From Symbiodinium natans (taxonomy: Eukaryota > Sar > Dinophyceae > Suessiales > Symbiodiniaceae), in assembly GCA_905221605.1 (NCBI GenBank), contig CAJNDS010002368.1, forward strand, positions 362,501-426,500: a stretch of 64,000 bases of DNA, written 5' to 3'. The translations under genes and the position numbers were made by a program. This document shows, one piece after another, positions 1-9,718 of this stretch. Below the pieces are notes generated by a model. The model saw nothing but the letters and a program-made list of their open reading frames with translations, ran no database searches and was not told where the DNA came from. Position 1 is the stretch's first letter; every line of letters begins with the position of its first letter.

Positions 1-374
1 GAAAGTAGCCTCTGCAGCTTTGGTTTCCACTGACATGACATGTGAAAATGCCTAAACCCAAGCACCGCGAGTTGTATGAGCCCTCAACTCACACGATAAG
101 TCCTGACATGCCAAGTGGCAGTGGCAATGCAGTCGTGACACTGTTCTGTGTCTCTTGCTTTCCCTATCTCTTTCTCTCTTCCTCGCTTTATCTCTTCATG
201 TTTGTCTCTCCCTCCTCTTTTTTATCTTGAATTCATGCGCTTTAGGGTTTATAGGGTTTAGGGTTTATAGGGTTTAGGGTTTATAGGGTTTAGGGTTTAT
301 AGGGTTTAGGGTTTATAGGGTTTAGGGTTTATAAGGTTTGTTCTTCTCTGTCTCTCTCTTGCTATCTCTTTCTC

Positions 375-413
<39 letters not shown>

Positions 414-548
414 ATCTCTCCTTCTTTTTCTTTCTCCTTATTTCTCCTTCTTGCTCTGCTGACTTTCTACGCAAACCCACTCTCATATTTACTTTCTCTT
501 TCTCTCTCTCTCTCACTCTCTCCCTTCTTTTCTCACTCTTTCCTCAAT
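1..548. repeat. 5' flank with CT-rich and TTTATAGGG-type repeats
   Basis: No convincing gene here. At 240-333 there is a tandem array in which GGGTTTAGGG and GGGTTTATAGGG units alternate, about six copies of a 16-base unit. From 334 to 545 the + strand is almost pure pyrimidine, with a (CT)n core at about 380-412, and it ends directly before the first exon-like block. Open frames here encode only Ser/Leu/Phe runs and are products of the repeat. Confidence 0.7.
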
Positions 549-915
549 GTTGGGTATCCAACTGGCTGCCGCCGGCGCTTGCCCAAGCCCCCATCCTTTG
601 TGTGCAACGTGATTCAGCAATCACCGTGCACTTGTGGCCATGACCAGCCCTGCTTTCACTCCGAAGGCGTGTGTGCATGCCGGAAGTGCATGTTTGCATG
701 TGGCTTCGACATCATTTTTATGTAGCCTGCTTATTATTGTAATCTCTTTGCTGTCCAGGCACGCCCATCTTTCAAGCAAAAGGTGGACGCGTACTTTGCC
801 CAGTGGCCAGGAGCATCTGGACGGCATACCTTGGTTAGGATGGTGCACGGCACGCAATGTTTATGCAACACGCACGCAATTTGCCATGAAACAGAGGCAC
901 TGAAGAGAGCCACTT
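549..915 (+). CDS. Cys-rich N-terminal exons of a dinoflagellate multi-exon gene
   Basis: Two exon-like blocks. The first, 549 to about 713, reads in one frame as a basic, Cys-rich segment; it starts VGYPTGCRRRLPKPPSFVC and continues with closely spaced Cys pairs (CTCG, CACRKC), which suggests metal binding. Its frame closes at 723-725. The second starts at 759 after a good acceptor (ctgtccag) and encodes a segment containing KVDAYFAQWPGASGRHT; its frame closes at 913-915. The donor of the first block is unclear (possibly a GA donor). The 5' end of the gene and the start codon are not identified. I recall similar Cys-rich N-termini in dinoflagellate predicted proteins but cannot name a function. 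Confidence 0.5.
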
Positions 916-1363
916 GACGAGATGTTGGTATTTTAGGATTCACATGCCTTCCTGCAAACATGCATATTCTATTTTCTTCAGGTGGCACAGCTTGCATGCA
1001 CTCACTTGCAGGGCAACTCAGAGGTGAGTACGGCCACTACCACTGTTTCGGATGGACTGGATATAGCCTCGTTCCTTATCTGAAATGTGTGTGTGTGTGT
1101 GTGCCAGCATGTGCCTCTGTCCCCCTCTCTCGCTTTTCCTCTCTCTCTCCCTTTCTCTCCCTCTCTCCCTTTCCCTGCCCCCCCCCCCCCCCCCCCCAAA
1201 ACCCCCCCCCCCTTCCCCCTCTCCTTTCTCTCCCTCTCTCCCTTTCCTTGCCCCCCCCCCCCCCCCAAACCTCCCCTCATCTTTCTATCTCTCTCTTTCT
1301 ATCTTTCTCTCTGTCTCTCTGTTTCTCTTTCTCTCTTTATGTCTTTATCTGTTTCTCCCTTTT

Positions 1364-1398
1364 TTATCTCTTTTTATCTGTTTATCTCTTTCTCTCTT

Positions 1399-1459
<61 letters not shown>

Positions 1460-1470
1460 GTTTCTCTTCT
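1364..1470 (+). repeat. (CT)n microsatellite upstream of an exon acceptor
   Basis: A nearly pure CT-dinucleotide run covers about 1400-1454 within a pyrimidine tract extending back to about 1120, with long C runs at 1181-1197, 1203-1212 and 1251-1266. It ends about 40 bases before the exon that begins near 1498, so it may serve as an oversized polypyrimidine tract. Confidence 0.85.
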
Positions 1471-1497
1471 TTCTTTTTTTTTGCATCACTGCGGCAG

Positions 1498-2284
1498 CAT
1501 GGTAGACGTCCCAGGGTCTCAACACCTTCACCCTTCAGCCGGACCTTCACGACTGATTCGCTTGCTATGGTGCCCACTGCAGGTATGGTAACCCCAGCCC
1601 GAGGTTGCAAGCCGGAAGTTCGCAGCCCGCCCACCCACGTACCAAAAAAACCTGAACCCTGCTGTGGTGTGCCTTGTGATGCTTTGGTGAAGCACGCGGC
1701 TGCTTCTGCGAAGGAGGGCGTTTTGCTTGCTACACAGAAAGTAAAGGACTTTCTGCAGCAGAAGAAGATGGTGCTTGCAAAAGCAGCAGCGTGTGGCAGC
1801 AGCAATGGTCCGGTGCACTCCTTTGCTTGCGGTGCAATGGTGCCCTGCCCAAAAGCTGGCTGGCTTGTGCCACCCCCGGCTCCCAGGACCAAAACGGAGC
1901 CTGCTGCAAGTTTGGCAGGGAATGCCACACCAGCACCCGTGCCTGTCCCCCCTGCGGTTTCCACTGTGGTGGCAGCCGCTGAGTGTGGGGCAATGTCCCT
2001 GGCCCTGAAGCGTGAAGGTTCAGCCATGGCCTGCAAGACGGCCCCTGCAAAGTCCCCGCCCAAATGCCCCAGTGAGGCCACGCTGGCCATGCCCCTGCAG
2101 GCTTCCCAGCCGAGTAAGAAAGCCAAAATGGCCCCACCGCCTCCTGCCAAAGCTCCTGCTAAAGCTCTGCAAGCACCAGATGGGCCAGTGGTGAAATCGC
2201 CCCCCGCCACGAATGAGGGTGATGATGAGCACCAGCAGATTTTGGACAGCGTGGGTCGCCTCTATGTTGTGGACAATGAGGCAG
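1498..2284 (+). CDS. Large Ala/Pro/Lys-rich exon of the same gene
   Basis: The frame is open through about 262 codons after an acceptor at 1496-1497 (gcggcag) and ends at a likely donor after codon NEAG (CAG then gtttgg at 2285). Composition is low complexity: Ala, Pro and Lys dominate, with patches such as SKKAKMAPPPPAKAPAKA, so most of it is probably a disordered linker with possible nuclear-localisation basic clusters. The segment KEGVLLATQKVKDFLQQKK looks helical. An acidic end (GDDEHQQILDSVGRLYVV) precedes the donor. High GC and sustained codon periodicity argue that it is coding. No domain is recognised; it probably links the Cys-rich N-terminus to downstream domains. Confidence 0.6.
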
Positions 2285-2811
2285 GTTTGGGCAAAAGAGG
2301 AAGCTTCCTGCATGATAAGTCATGCAATACGTATGTACACACATCATGTTAATGTTGGACTCGGTTTAGTACGTAGGGGTCCCCCCCCCCCCCTCCCCCA
2401 AACAATTTTGGCGTTTTCGGGGATCCTGTATAGTGTGGGCTGGGGTTGTCGTCGTCGTCGTAGTACCAGTAGTACCAGCTTCCTTTTTGGCCTCTCTAAG
2501 TCTAAACCAGATCAGCATTTTGTGCCCTTACCAGCGACCCCGGCCCGGCAAACATCGCATAAGTGAGGACCACCCTAAACAATGCCGGGTCCCCTATAAG
2601 GTTTCGGAAACATCGCATAATAGTGCCCCCTCTCACTAAACCGGGTGCAACATTATGGCAGGCCGCAATCGTTCCGGAAACGTACTTGGAGCGGCAGAAG
2701 CTCTTTGCCACCTTTAAGAGGCCGTTCTGTTGTGCTTTTGCGTCGGCACGCAGGTGTGTATGTAATCGTGTGCTTTACATTCTGGGTCTGCATGGATGTC
2801 TGCCTGCACAG

Positions 2812-3321
2812 GCAACTGAAGAGCAAAGTCACCCCGGTGCCGCAAGAGATCCGGACAATGTGGCAACGTGCTGTCTCGGCGAACTGTAAAGCCGCCAAAA
2901 CGGCGTTGTTCCAGAAGTGGCTTACAGCTGGAAAGGACTACGCGCAGCTGCTTGTATGCAAGTGTGTGCCTTTTTTTGGTCAAGTGTATTGCAAAATCTG
3001 CCCACAGTCCTATATGTGATTGTAAGAAACCCAGGCTGCACATCCGACTCGTCCGAAGCCGTGAAGATGTGGGAGAAGGCAAAAAGCGGATGGGCGCCCC
3101 GTATGCAAACAGACCGTTTGTGTTATATGTGTCCTACTGTTCGATATCCTACTGTTCCCCACGCTGTGTACATCTCAGGATGGTTGACGAAGGCACAGCT
3201 GCTGAAGCTTCACGGGGGCAACGAAGATCTGGTGGAGAGCATCATCGCTCACAAGATTGCAGCGGGCCACTTCCGGCCCCACCCTGACGCACCGGAGGAT
3301 CCAAGTGCCACGCTGTACTAC
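2812..3321 (+). CDS. Helical-domain exons (three) of the same gene
   Basis: Three exon blocks. Exon 2812-2953 follows a tgcacag acceptor and encodes a helical segment with VPQEIRTMWQRAVSANCKAA, ending at a gtatgc donor. Block 3035-3100 encodes SSEAVKMWEKAKSGWAP and stops at gtatgc. Exon 3179 to about 3321 starts after catctcag and encodes WLTKAQLLKLHGG followed by a segment ending HPDAPEDP. The last two join in phase (one base plus two bases make an Arg codon), which supports the splice call. The join between the first two is not resolved in phase. From memory this resembles a conserved module in large dinoflagellate families, often upstream of transposase-like domains. Function unknown. Confidence 0.6.
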
Positions 3322-3359
3322 GCAGCGAGATTGAAGCTGATTGTGTCGCTGTCACGTCT

Positions 3360-3383
3360 CTCCTCTCTCTCTCTCCTCCCTCG

Positions 3384-3453
<70 letters not shown>

Positions 3454-3465
3454 CTCGCTCTCTTT
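3360..3465 (+). repeat. (CT)n microsatellite in intron
   Basis: A CT-dinucleotide run of roughly 60 bases at about 3391-3450 sits inside a pyrimidine tract from 3355. The next exon-like block begins about 30 to 45 bases downstream. It produces spurious (SL)n and (RE)n open frames on the two strands. Confidence 0.85.
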
Positions 3466-3494
3466 CTCTGTAGAATGTGCCCATGATCACCCAA

Positions 3495-3897
3495 GGTTTT
3501 GGTTGATCTTTCGCATGCTGACAAGCACATCACGAAGGAAAGATTGGAGGTGGAGCAGGACTATGAGATCCAGGCTGGCGGCGAGGCCTATTAATGCAAG
3601 CGAGTGCCCTTTCCTTGCGTAGCCAAGAGACCATAGCCATAGCCCAGTGATGTTCCTGAGCAGGATGCGGCCAGCTTGCTTGGAAGTACGAACATGAGCA
3701 ACCTGACCACCAACGCTGCCTTCACACCGGTGGTTGTGGCTGCTGGTGGGGGCTCGGGTTCTTCTGGTTGCCTGGGAATGGCTCCTGGGGGCAGTTCCGA
3801 GGCTGCTGTGCCTAAAGGCATGGGGAAGGGAAAGAGCAAGAAGGGTGCTCCCAACCTGGAGTTTCCGAAGCTAGCAAAGGTGACAAAGGCCAAGAAA
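3495..3897 (+). CDS. Two exons: acidic helical block, then Gly/Lys-rich block
   Basis: Block 3495-3588 begins after cccaag and encodes a hydrophilic stretch containing HADKHITKERLEVEQDYEI; its frame closes at a TAA after GEAY, so a donor must lie before that, perhaps a GC donor after GGE. Exon 3648-3897 follows an acceptor agcccag and encodes a Thr/Ala- then Gly/Ser-rich segment ending KGKSKKGAPNLEFPKLAKV and a Lys-rich tail, with a gtgcac donor. The segments look like disordered linkers with basic clusters. Exon limits are inferred from frame and splice-like dinucleotides. Confidence 0.5.
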
Positions 3898-3985
3898 GTG
3901 CACCTAATCTCAATTCAAGGGTTTGTTTTGCGAACCATCCAGAACCCCCAATCGTGTGCAACCCAAATGGCCCTTGCTAAGGGAG

Positions 3986-4504
3986 AAGGTTCCGGAAGAT
4001 GCCAAAGAGGCAGTGCAGTGGATGATGCCAAGGGTGGTTAAAGCGATGGGAGAGGCGAAGCTAATTGGTGTGAGGCTGCAGAAATTGAAGCATCAGGAGA
4101 AGCTGTGCTACTTGTCAAGTCAATACAGTTGCGAAACATTTACACGACAGATGTATATTTTGTGTGCGTGTTGGCTAGCTTAGGCAAGTCGGTGTTGGGC
4201 CACGTTGATGAGCTCAACTTGAGCTTTCACAACCTGCAGAGCCTGGATCACTCCCTGGAAGCCGGAGAGGACCCTTCAATGAACACTTCTTGAATACCCT
4301 CAAAAGATTCAATCCCTAGCAAAGCAAATCTGAAATGAGCATGCTTAACAGGAGATCTCAGACGCCCAGTGCACTGCGGCTGTGAATTTGGCTGAGCAGC
4401 GCCTCGAGCTCTTCCTAGAAGACAAGAAAGAGGGCAACCGAGTTGCCCCCAAGCCGAAGCCAAAGAAGAAGGCGGGCTCTGTAGCCTTGGATTGTTTTGC
4501 ATAA
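3986..4504 (+). CDS. Three exons: helical segments and basic tail
   Basis: Exon 3986-4106 encodes a helical segment (KVPEDAKEAVQWMMPRVV and onwards). It appears to use a GC donor (T then gctact): joining to the exon at 4194 restores a Cys codon and keeps the frame. Exon 4194 to about 4290 encodes SVLGHVDELNLSFHNLQSL. Exon 4352-4480 encodes NLAEQRLELFLEDKKEGN and a Lys/Pro-rich tail. If the gtagcc at 4481 is a donor, the next exon is at 5670; if not, the frame ends at TAA 4502-4504 and this would be the C-terminus of a first gene. GC-AG introns are common in dinoflagellates. Confidence 0.55.
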
Positions 4505-4795
4505 TCCCTTCCCCCTAATATAAAAGCCCCCCCGCAGTATAAAGACCCCCCAAAACCCCCAAAATTGTTTTAGTAATAGGGGGGGTTCTTACCGTTTGTC
4601 CGAACAAAACAACCAGTCGTTCTAGCTTGCTGGCTCAGCCATAGAGCAGGTTTCAAGCTTTAGGCCTAAATGAGTTTGAGGCTTCCCCGCCCCCTAATTC
4701 TGTAGAGATATTAAAAGGGACGACTGCCGGACCGGGTTGTGGGGCCAGAGGGATTTTTATATCAGGGGGGTATTAATATTAGGGGGAATGGATTA
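4502..4795. mobile_element. Foldback element, family C (CCCTTCCCCCTAATAT ends)
   Basis: The left end TAATCCCTTCCCCCTAATAT is matched in inverted orientation by the right end ATATTAGGGGGAATGGATTA, giving a near-perfect terminal inverted repeat of about 20 bases around a 250-base centre rich in G and C runs. A second copy is at 34654-34784 and a diverged one near 9918-10030. There is no coding capacity, so it fits a non-autonomous MITE-type element. It lies in the putative intron 4481-5669. Confidence 0.6.
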
Positions 4796-4857
4796 CACTG
4801 TTGCCAGATCAACTATCTAGGAGGGCTAAGGCAGCTCATGTGCAATTCTTGAGTTAA

Positions 4858-4982
4858 CGTACACTTGGAGGTTCATGGGTAGTTATATATAAGTAACTAT
4901 ATAGGCTATACACCTATGGAGTTATCCTACTTACACAACCCTGTATACTTATATAACTACACACGAACCTCCAAGTATACGT
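4858..4982. mobile_element. Foldback element, family A copy
   Basis: The left arm contains ACTTGGAGGTTCATGGGTAG and the right arm carries its imperfect reverse complement (CTACACACGAACCTCCAAGT). The element is about 125 bases and AT-rich in the centre. It belongs to the most abundant short foldback family in the window. It sits in the putative intron of the transposase-like gene, the only good copy outside the telomere-type domain. Confidence 0.65.
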
Positions 4983-5191
4983 GAAGAACACGCAATGCTC
5001 ATTGGGTGGAGCTGCTGTGGGGATACATACAAGCAGGCTGTTTTGCAACAGCAATGGGCAATAGATAGAGAACTGTACAGGGTTATTGCGTTCTGGGTTT
5101 TGGATTTTTTGGGGGAAGGTCTATGGAGGGTTGCGGGTTGATATAGGTGTTGAGTCGAGGCCCTAGCTGAAGCCACGAAGTCACTTAACCC

Positions 5192-5425
5192 AAAAGCTAT
5201 ACAGCCTTAGGATGACACGCAAAAATCGAGAAGGCATAAAAGCTACAGCCTTAGGATGACACACAAAAATCGAGAAGGCCCAAAAAAGCTACAGCCTTAG
5301 GATGACACACAAAAATCGAGAAGGCCCAAAAAGCTACAGCCTTAGGATGACACACAAAAATTGAGAAGGCCCAAAAAGCTACAGCCTTAGGATGACACCC
5401 AAAAAGCGACAAGGCTTCGTTAAAA
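5192..5425. repeat. Tandem repeat, ~43-46 bp unit, five copies
   Basis: Five head-to-tail copies of a unit containing CTACAGCCTTAGGATGACAC followed by CAAAAATCGAGAAGGC. Copies differ by a few substitutions and by the length of the A run between units. A diverged sixth piece (TGTAGGATGACACGCAGAAA) lies near 5500-5525. It is noncoding and within the putative intron 4481-5669. The rest of that intron shows no other structure. Confidence 0.85.
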
Positions 5426-5669
5426 CCTCAGGCCCTGTTTGTCGGTGCAAGCCCTGTGTACCCTGTGCAGTGCCGCCATTGTTTGCTAACACCACAACAG
5501 TCCTGTAGGATGACACGCAGAAATTTGGAGGGATTCAAAAAAATAGAGCAATGTACATGCAAAGTATATTGCCTGTAGTCAACTACAAACCCCAAAAAAA
5601 AACCAAAACCCCAACAGCCCTATGTACACTTTATTGGGGCCCTTGCCCTTCAATGCATGCTCTGTGCAG

Positions 5670-5774
5670 GCTGTTGCTGCAGGAAATGAGGAGGAAGACG
5701 TGGAGGGCGAGCAGCTCGAGGATGGTGAAGACGAGTAGATTTCTGCAGCCTCGCAAATGCGGGGTGAGGATCAG
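5670..5774 (+). pseudogene. Acidic exon interrupted by an in-frame TAG
   Basis: After a strong acceptor (ctctgtgcag) the frame reads an acidic stretch (AVAAGNEEEDVEGEQLEDGE), then TAG at 5736-5738, then continues open through SQMRGEDQ to a textbook donor (CAG then gtgagg). It is in phase with the exon ending at 4480. Either the TAG is a nonsense mutation in a decaying gene, or the exon ends earlier at a nonstandard donor. The length to the donor is exactly 35 codons, which supports the first reading. Confidence 0.5.
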
Positions 5775-6053
5775 GTGAGGCAGCTTCTTTCTGCGCTACT
5801 GTATGGCTGGGTAGACCCTTAAACCACATAGTCCGTTCTCGCTGTAGCGTAATGCGGCTGCCTTGACTGGATGCGTAATTACGGGGATTGCACGGTCACG
5901 GGCCCACAAAAACCTGTGATTGTGCGAAAGGGGTTCATGGCTGATCTGAGCACTCGATGAAGTGGGCTGGAGGAAAATGTTGCCTGCTGCATGCATGCAT
6001 GCATGGGAACACAAAACTATACAGAACTGGGACTATGTGTACTCTTGCGAGGA

Positions 6054-6493
6054 CTTCTCATTGCAAAAGTCAAAGCCAAGAGACCCCATGAGCCAGTTCC
6101 GGAGCCGCCCCAGAAGCGGCCTCGAGGAGAGGCGCTCTGCAGTGGGATGATTTAGGGTGGGGTTGGGTAAGGCTTTATGTTCTCCATAAATAAACCCAAC
6201 CAAAACCATCTCAAGCCCACGTCCTCCCAACCCCTGATGTGAACCTTTCCTTTGCTTGCGGAGGTGGTTGTGGAGCAATGGATTCGGGGAAACGATGATG
6301 ATTTGGAGGATCCAACCGCCCAGACGCGTCACAATGCCGAGTCTTGCCCATGTTGCAGTTGCTTTTACCCTACCGTGTCTGCACACTGTGAACCCTTGAC
6401 CCTGGTGTGCGTTCACACGAGGAAGTGGATGACTTGGCTGAGCTGCTGATCTCCAACTATGCATCTGGATCAAGCAGTGCTGCGAATGTTGCT
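6054..6493 (+). CDS. Three short exons upstream of the transposase-like domain
   Basis: Three exon-like blocks: near 6066-6145, a basic/Pro segment (KAKRPHEPVPEPPQKRPRGE) that looks like a nuclear-localisation type sequence; 6264 to about 6327, an acidic segment (EQWIRGNDDDLEDPTAQT) after acceptor gcggag; and 6422 to about 6490 (EVDDLAELLISNYASGSSSA) after acceptor cacgag. The joins could not all be phased, so the limits are approximate. The reading frames are hydrophilic and coding-like and lie in order before the exon at 6572. Confidence 0.45.
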
Positions 6494-6571
6494 GGGCTAT
6501 GTGTACATAGGGCACGTAGTTAAAGTTAATAGTTCTTCCCTGAACAAACCGTTCCCTGCTGTAAGGTTCAG

Positions 6572-7282
6572 CAAGTGGCTGAGAAAGCAATGAAATGGTG
6601 CATCTCTACTGGGGGGCAAGTGCCCAAAGATGACATGGTGAGAAAACTTTCACAACTGGCTGCAGGCGGCAAGCATCCACAAAATGCGGAAAGAGATCTC
6701 CAAAATGCTCTGACTAAATTTGGCTTGAAGCTGCCGGTCAAGATTGAACATGTTCCTGTCAGGCTGTACAACCCGACTACGGAGTCTATCTACGAGTCAA
6801 AGATGCCAATTATTTGCCCAGTGTCGTTGGCTTCCGCCATTTGGCGGGAAGGTCCAGAGTTCTTCAAATCAGTGTTCTTGGGCGAAGAAGGATCCGCCGG
6901 CGCCGAGGCATTTTGGCGGAATGCCAAGGCGAACTCTTCATGGTTTAAAGATGCATCAATACCTGAAGAATCATACCCTGGTCTACTGCCTATATTTCTG
7001 TATGGTGATGACGTTGACGCTTATCGAAACTCGGATCATGGAGCAGTGTCTGCTATTGGTTGGGGCTGTGACTTCAGCTACATGAGGCCAGCCCTGCTAC
7101 AGAACTTTTTGCTCTGCTGCTACTCTGAATACACTGCGTGCGAGTTTACCCACGATGACATCCTCACCTATGTTGTTGGCAAATTTCAGCAAATGAGCGA
7201 TTGGAGGCTGAACCATCCTTGGCGAGCGGGCGGCTTCAGGTTCTACTTCTGCAGCGTACGTGGTGACCTGAAGTGGCTCAAT
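6572..7282 (+). CDS. Dinoflagellate transposase-like protein, penultimate exon
   Basis: An open exon of 237 codons, from an acceptor ggttcag at 6571 to a donor gtctcc at 7283, both in phase. The protein begins QVAEKAMKWC. Landmarks are a region with FWRNAKANSSWFKD (residues ~125-140), then LPIFLYGDDVDAYRN (~150-165), IGWGCDFSYMRP, and RAGGFRFYFCSVRGDLKW at the end. The order matches a very large family of predicted dinoflagellate proteins I recall, whose members have an aromatic-WF motif, then a P-x-R/F-x-YGD motif, then a GD-W/L-K-x-L segment. I infer that GDD supplies the first acidic residue of a DDE-type nuclease fold; this is untested. It joins in frame to the exon at 7394. Confidence 0.8.
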
Positions 7283-7393
7283 GTCTCCTGCATGATACCG
7301 CAGCATGTTTTTTGTTTTATTTTTTGCTTTGCTATATGCACAGAGTTTTCGCTTCAATGTCCAGCGTATAGGGTTTCTATTACAGGGGCTTAG

Positions 7394-8467
7394 GGATTTT
7401 TTCTCGCCAATGTTCTTTCGCGTCATCTCGACAAGGGCAAATTCAAGATCCACCATTACCAACGTGATTCTGACGAATTTTGTTCACTGTGCGCAGCTTG
7501 CAAGAAGCATCCGGATGTGCGACACACTTTCACTGATTTCCGGGAAGATTCTTTTCACAAGGCCAACCGACTGACGAATCAGCAGTACATGGCAAGCAAG
7601 TCCTTGGAGGAGCTGCCAGTGCCAATGGTTCATGGTGGTGTGGCCCTGTCACGGTTTTTGCATGACACCACTCACTCGCAGTTGCTTGGAACTTCAAAAG
7701 TTTTAAATGGCAGCGTCCTTACATACCTGATTGAGTGCGGTCACTTTGGTGCTTTCCCATCGCATGGCTTCTATGAGCACAATTATGCAATGTTGTGCCG
7801 GACGGCTTTTGTGGACTTCAAGATGTGGTTGCGTGCCAACGGTCTGGCTGCAACGCAACCCAGATTCACTGCATCGCGGTTGAACCGCAAGCATCGTGGT
7901 ATGTTTCCTTGTCTGGCGTCGAAAGCCATCAATGGGAAACGAGTTTCTTATTGGCTGGCCGCCAGATGTGTGGAAAGGCTAGAACAACCTGATGTGACAT
8001 TTCTGGATGAGCTGGTGGCCACCTGCATGTGGTCTTACTGCTCGATGCTCCGCTTGTTTGACGAATGCCCAATGGTCCTAAGCCAAGCACAGGCGTCCCT
8101 GCTGCACAGGCATGGGTCATTGCATTTGTTATCTTATGCTCACTTGCGGCTGCTGAGCTCCAGGAGCGTGGGCAAGAGGTATCTTCGAAGCTCTTTTTGC
8201 ATCATCCCTAAACACCACTACTTGCAACATGCTCTTGATGAGGCCTTGGAAAGCTTCATCAACCCTGGTGTGTACAACCTTCTTGCTGCAGAGTCGTTTG
8301 TGGGCACAATCGGACGCATCAGTAGAAAGGTGCATCGCACCACTGTCTCCCTTCGTACTGCTCAGCGGTACATGTGTATGCTGCGGCTTCACCTTGCCCG
8401 CCACAAGAGGCGCTTGCAGCAGTCGAAGGGAGAAATGCAAACACAGACCGTTAATGGGGTTTGGTAG
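7394..8467 (+). CDS. Dinoflagellate transposase-like protein, terminal exon
   Basis: A 357-codon exon ending in TAG at 8465-8467; its acceptor is ggcttag at 7393 and it is in phase with the previous exon. Motifs: a Cys pair CSLCAACKKHP (~residue 38), like the CxxC of CACTA/Plavaka-type transposases; LHDTTHSQLLGTSK (~95-108), resembling the D-x-x-H-x-x-x-L-G block around the second catalytic Asp in those superfamilies; IPKHHYLQHALDEA (~272); and AAESFVGTIGRISRK (~300), where the Glu could be the third catalytic residue. With the previous exon the domain is about 594 residues. A role as a DDE transposase or its domesticated descendant is inferred. No terminal inverted repeats or target duplication were found around the gene. 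Confidence 0.8.
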   Translation, partial: GFFLANVLSRHLDKGKFKIHHYQRDSDEFCSLCAACKKHPDVRHTFTDFREDSFHKANRLTNQQYMASKSLEELPVPMVHGGVALSRFLHDTTHSQLLGTSKVLNGSVLTYLIECGHFGAFPSHGFYEHNYAMLCRTAFVDFKMWLRANGLAATQPRFTASRLNRKHRGMFPCLASKAINGKRVSYWLAARCVERLEQPDVTFLDELVATCMWSYCSMLRLFDECPMVLSQAQASLLHRHGSLHLLSYAHLRLLSSRSVGKRYLRSSFCIIPKHHYLQHALDEALESFINPGVYNLLAAESFVGTIGRISRKVHRTTVSLRTAQRYMCMLRLHLARHKRRLQQSKGEMQTQTVNGVW

Positions 8468-9160
8468 CCGAAACTTCTATTTGCTTAGAACTCCCCTTTG
8501 GGTTCCGATTGAAGCGAAAACCACAGCCTTTTGTATTGCAAGCAGTGTAATTCCTATGAGCACCGCTCAGAGCACCAAGCCCCCCGCTTTCTATACCAAA
8601 CCTTGCCCGCAAAAACAGCACTGGCCAGACCGTACATAAACATGTCAGAAACCCTCAGCAAAGTCTCCCGAAAGCCTATAGAAGATATCAATGTGATCTC
8701 CATAAACGTTTACTGTACTCAAGCACAAGCACGTTTGGACAATTCTTTTATGGAACCCCTGTAAAGTTCATAGATTCGGGATGCTGCTTGACCTGAACAA
8801 GTTCACCCCAAACACAACTAAGCAACACTGTGATGCAAACGGATCCCTGCAGATCCGGCTACTCCCGACCCAACCGACATCATCTCGAAGAGACGATGCA
8901 TGGACTTGGCATGTTGAGGCAATCTGAAGAGGAGATGAAGGAAGAAGGAAGGAGTGTGTTGATGATTCGCGGCAGGCGTTGCGCAATCGCGGAGCCCATT
9001 CGCGTTGGGTCATGCTTTGGGGGCTTTGGGTCTTTAAAGGTCCTTCATGACGAAGGCCCGTTTCATACTATCGGACCCTGATGCTTTTTAGGGGTTTGGT
9101 GGTCCTTCGCCGCATGACGTTGTGTGCTTGCAAGCGTGCCCGAAGGCCCGCCCCCCCCCA
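8468..9160. other. Intergenic region, nothing recognised
   Basis: About 690 bases between the stop codon of the transposase-like gene and the first telomere-type repeats. Short open frames occur on both strands but show no motif or splice context. The first 150 bases are probably 3' untranslated region; no dinoflagellate polyadenylation signal is established to look for. Confidence 0.5.
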
Positions 9161-9718
9161 GAGCCTTAGGGTAAACCCTAAACCCCAAACCCTAGACCCT
9201 AAACCGTACCCCTACAGCCCTACAAACCGAAGTGGGGTTGTATGCTGTTATTACGGGTGCTTGTAACCCTACTTCTAATAGACCTACCCATGAGCCTCCA
9301 AGTAGTGAAGCTCACGCCAAAGCAACTGTGCGCATAGCTGCCGGGTGGGAATGTAACTTACATTCCTTAAAGGGTTGGAGTTGAGGGCCGTAGGGCCTTT
9401 GATGCGCGACTCCAGGTACCTGCAGTTTTGCGGGTGATACCTTCAGGGGTTGCCTCACAGAAAAAATGACATGAGTCAGGCAGAGCAGGGCTTAGGGTCC
9501 AGGGTTTTTGGGTTTTAGGGTTCCCGAAGCTCGAAACCCCTAAACCTCCAAACCCCTAAACCCTAAACCCCGAACAGCCCGAAACCCCAAACCCCAAACC
9601 CCTAAACCCTAAACCCCAAACCCCGAACCCTAAACCCTAAATCCAAAACCCCTAAACCCCGAACCCTAAACCCCAAACCCCAAACCCTAAACCCCAAACC
9701 CTAAGCCCCAAACCCCCG

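Noticed and set aside
338..1505. Open frames rich in Ser/Leu/Phe or Arg/Glu
   Set aside because: They are translations of CT/GA microsatellites; no composition or splice evidence for a gene.
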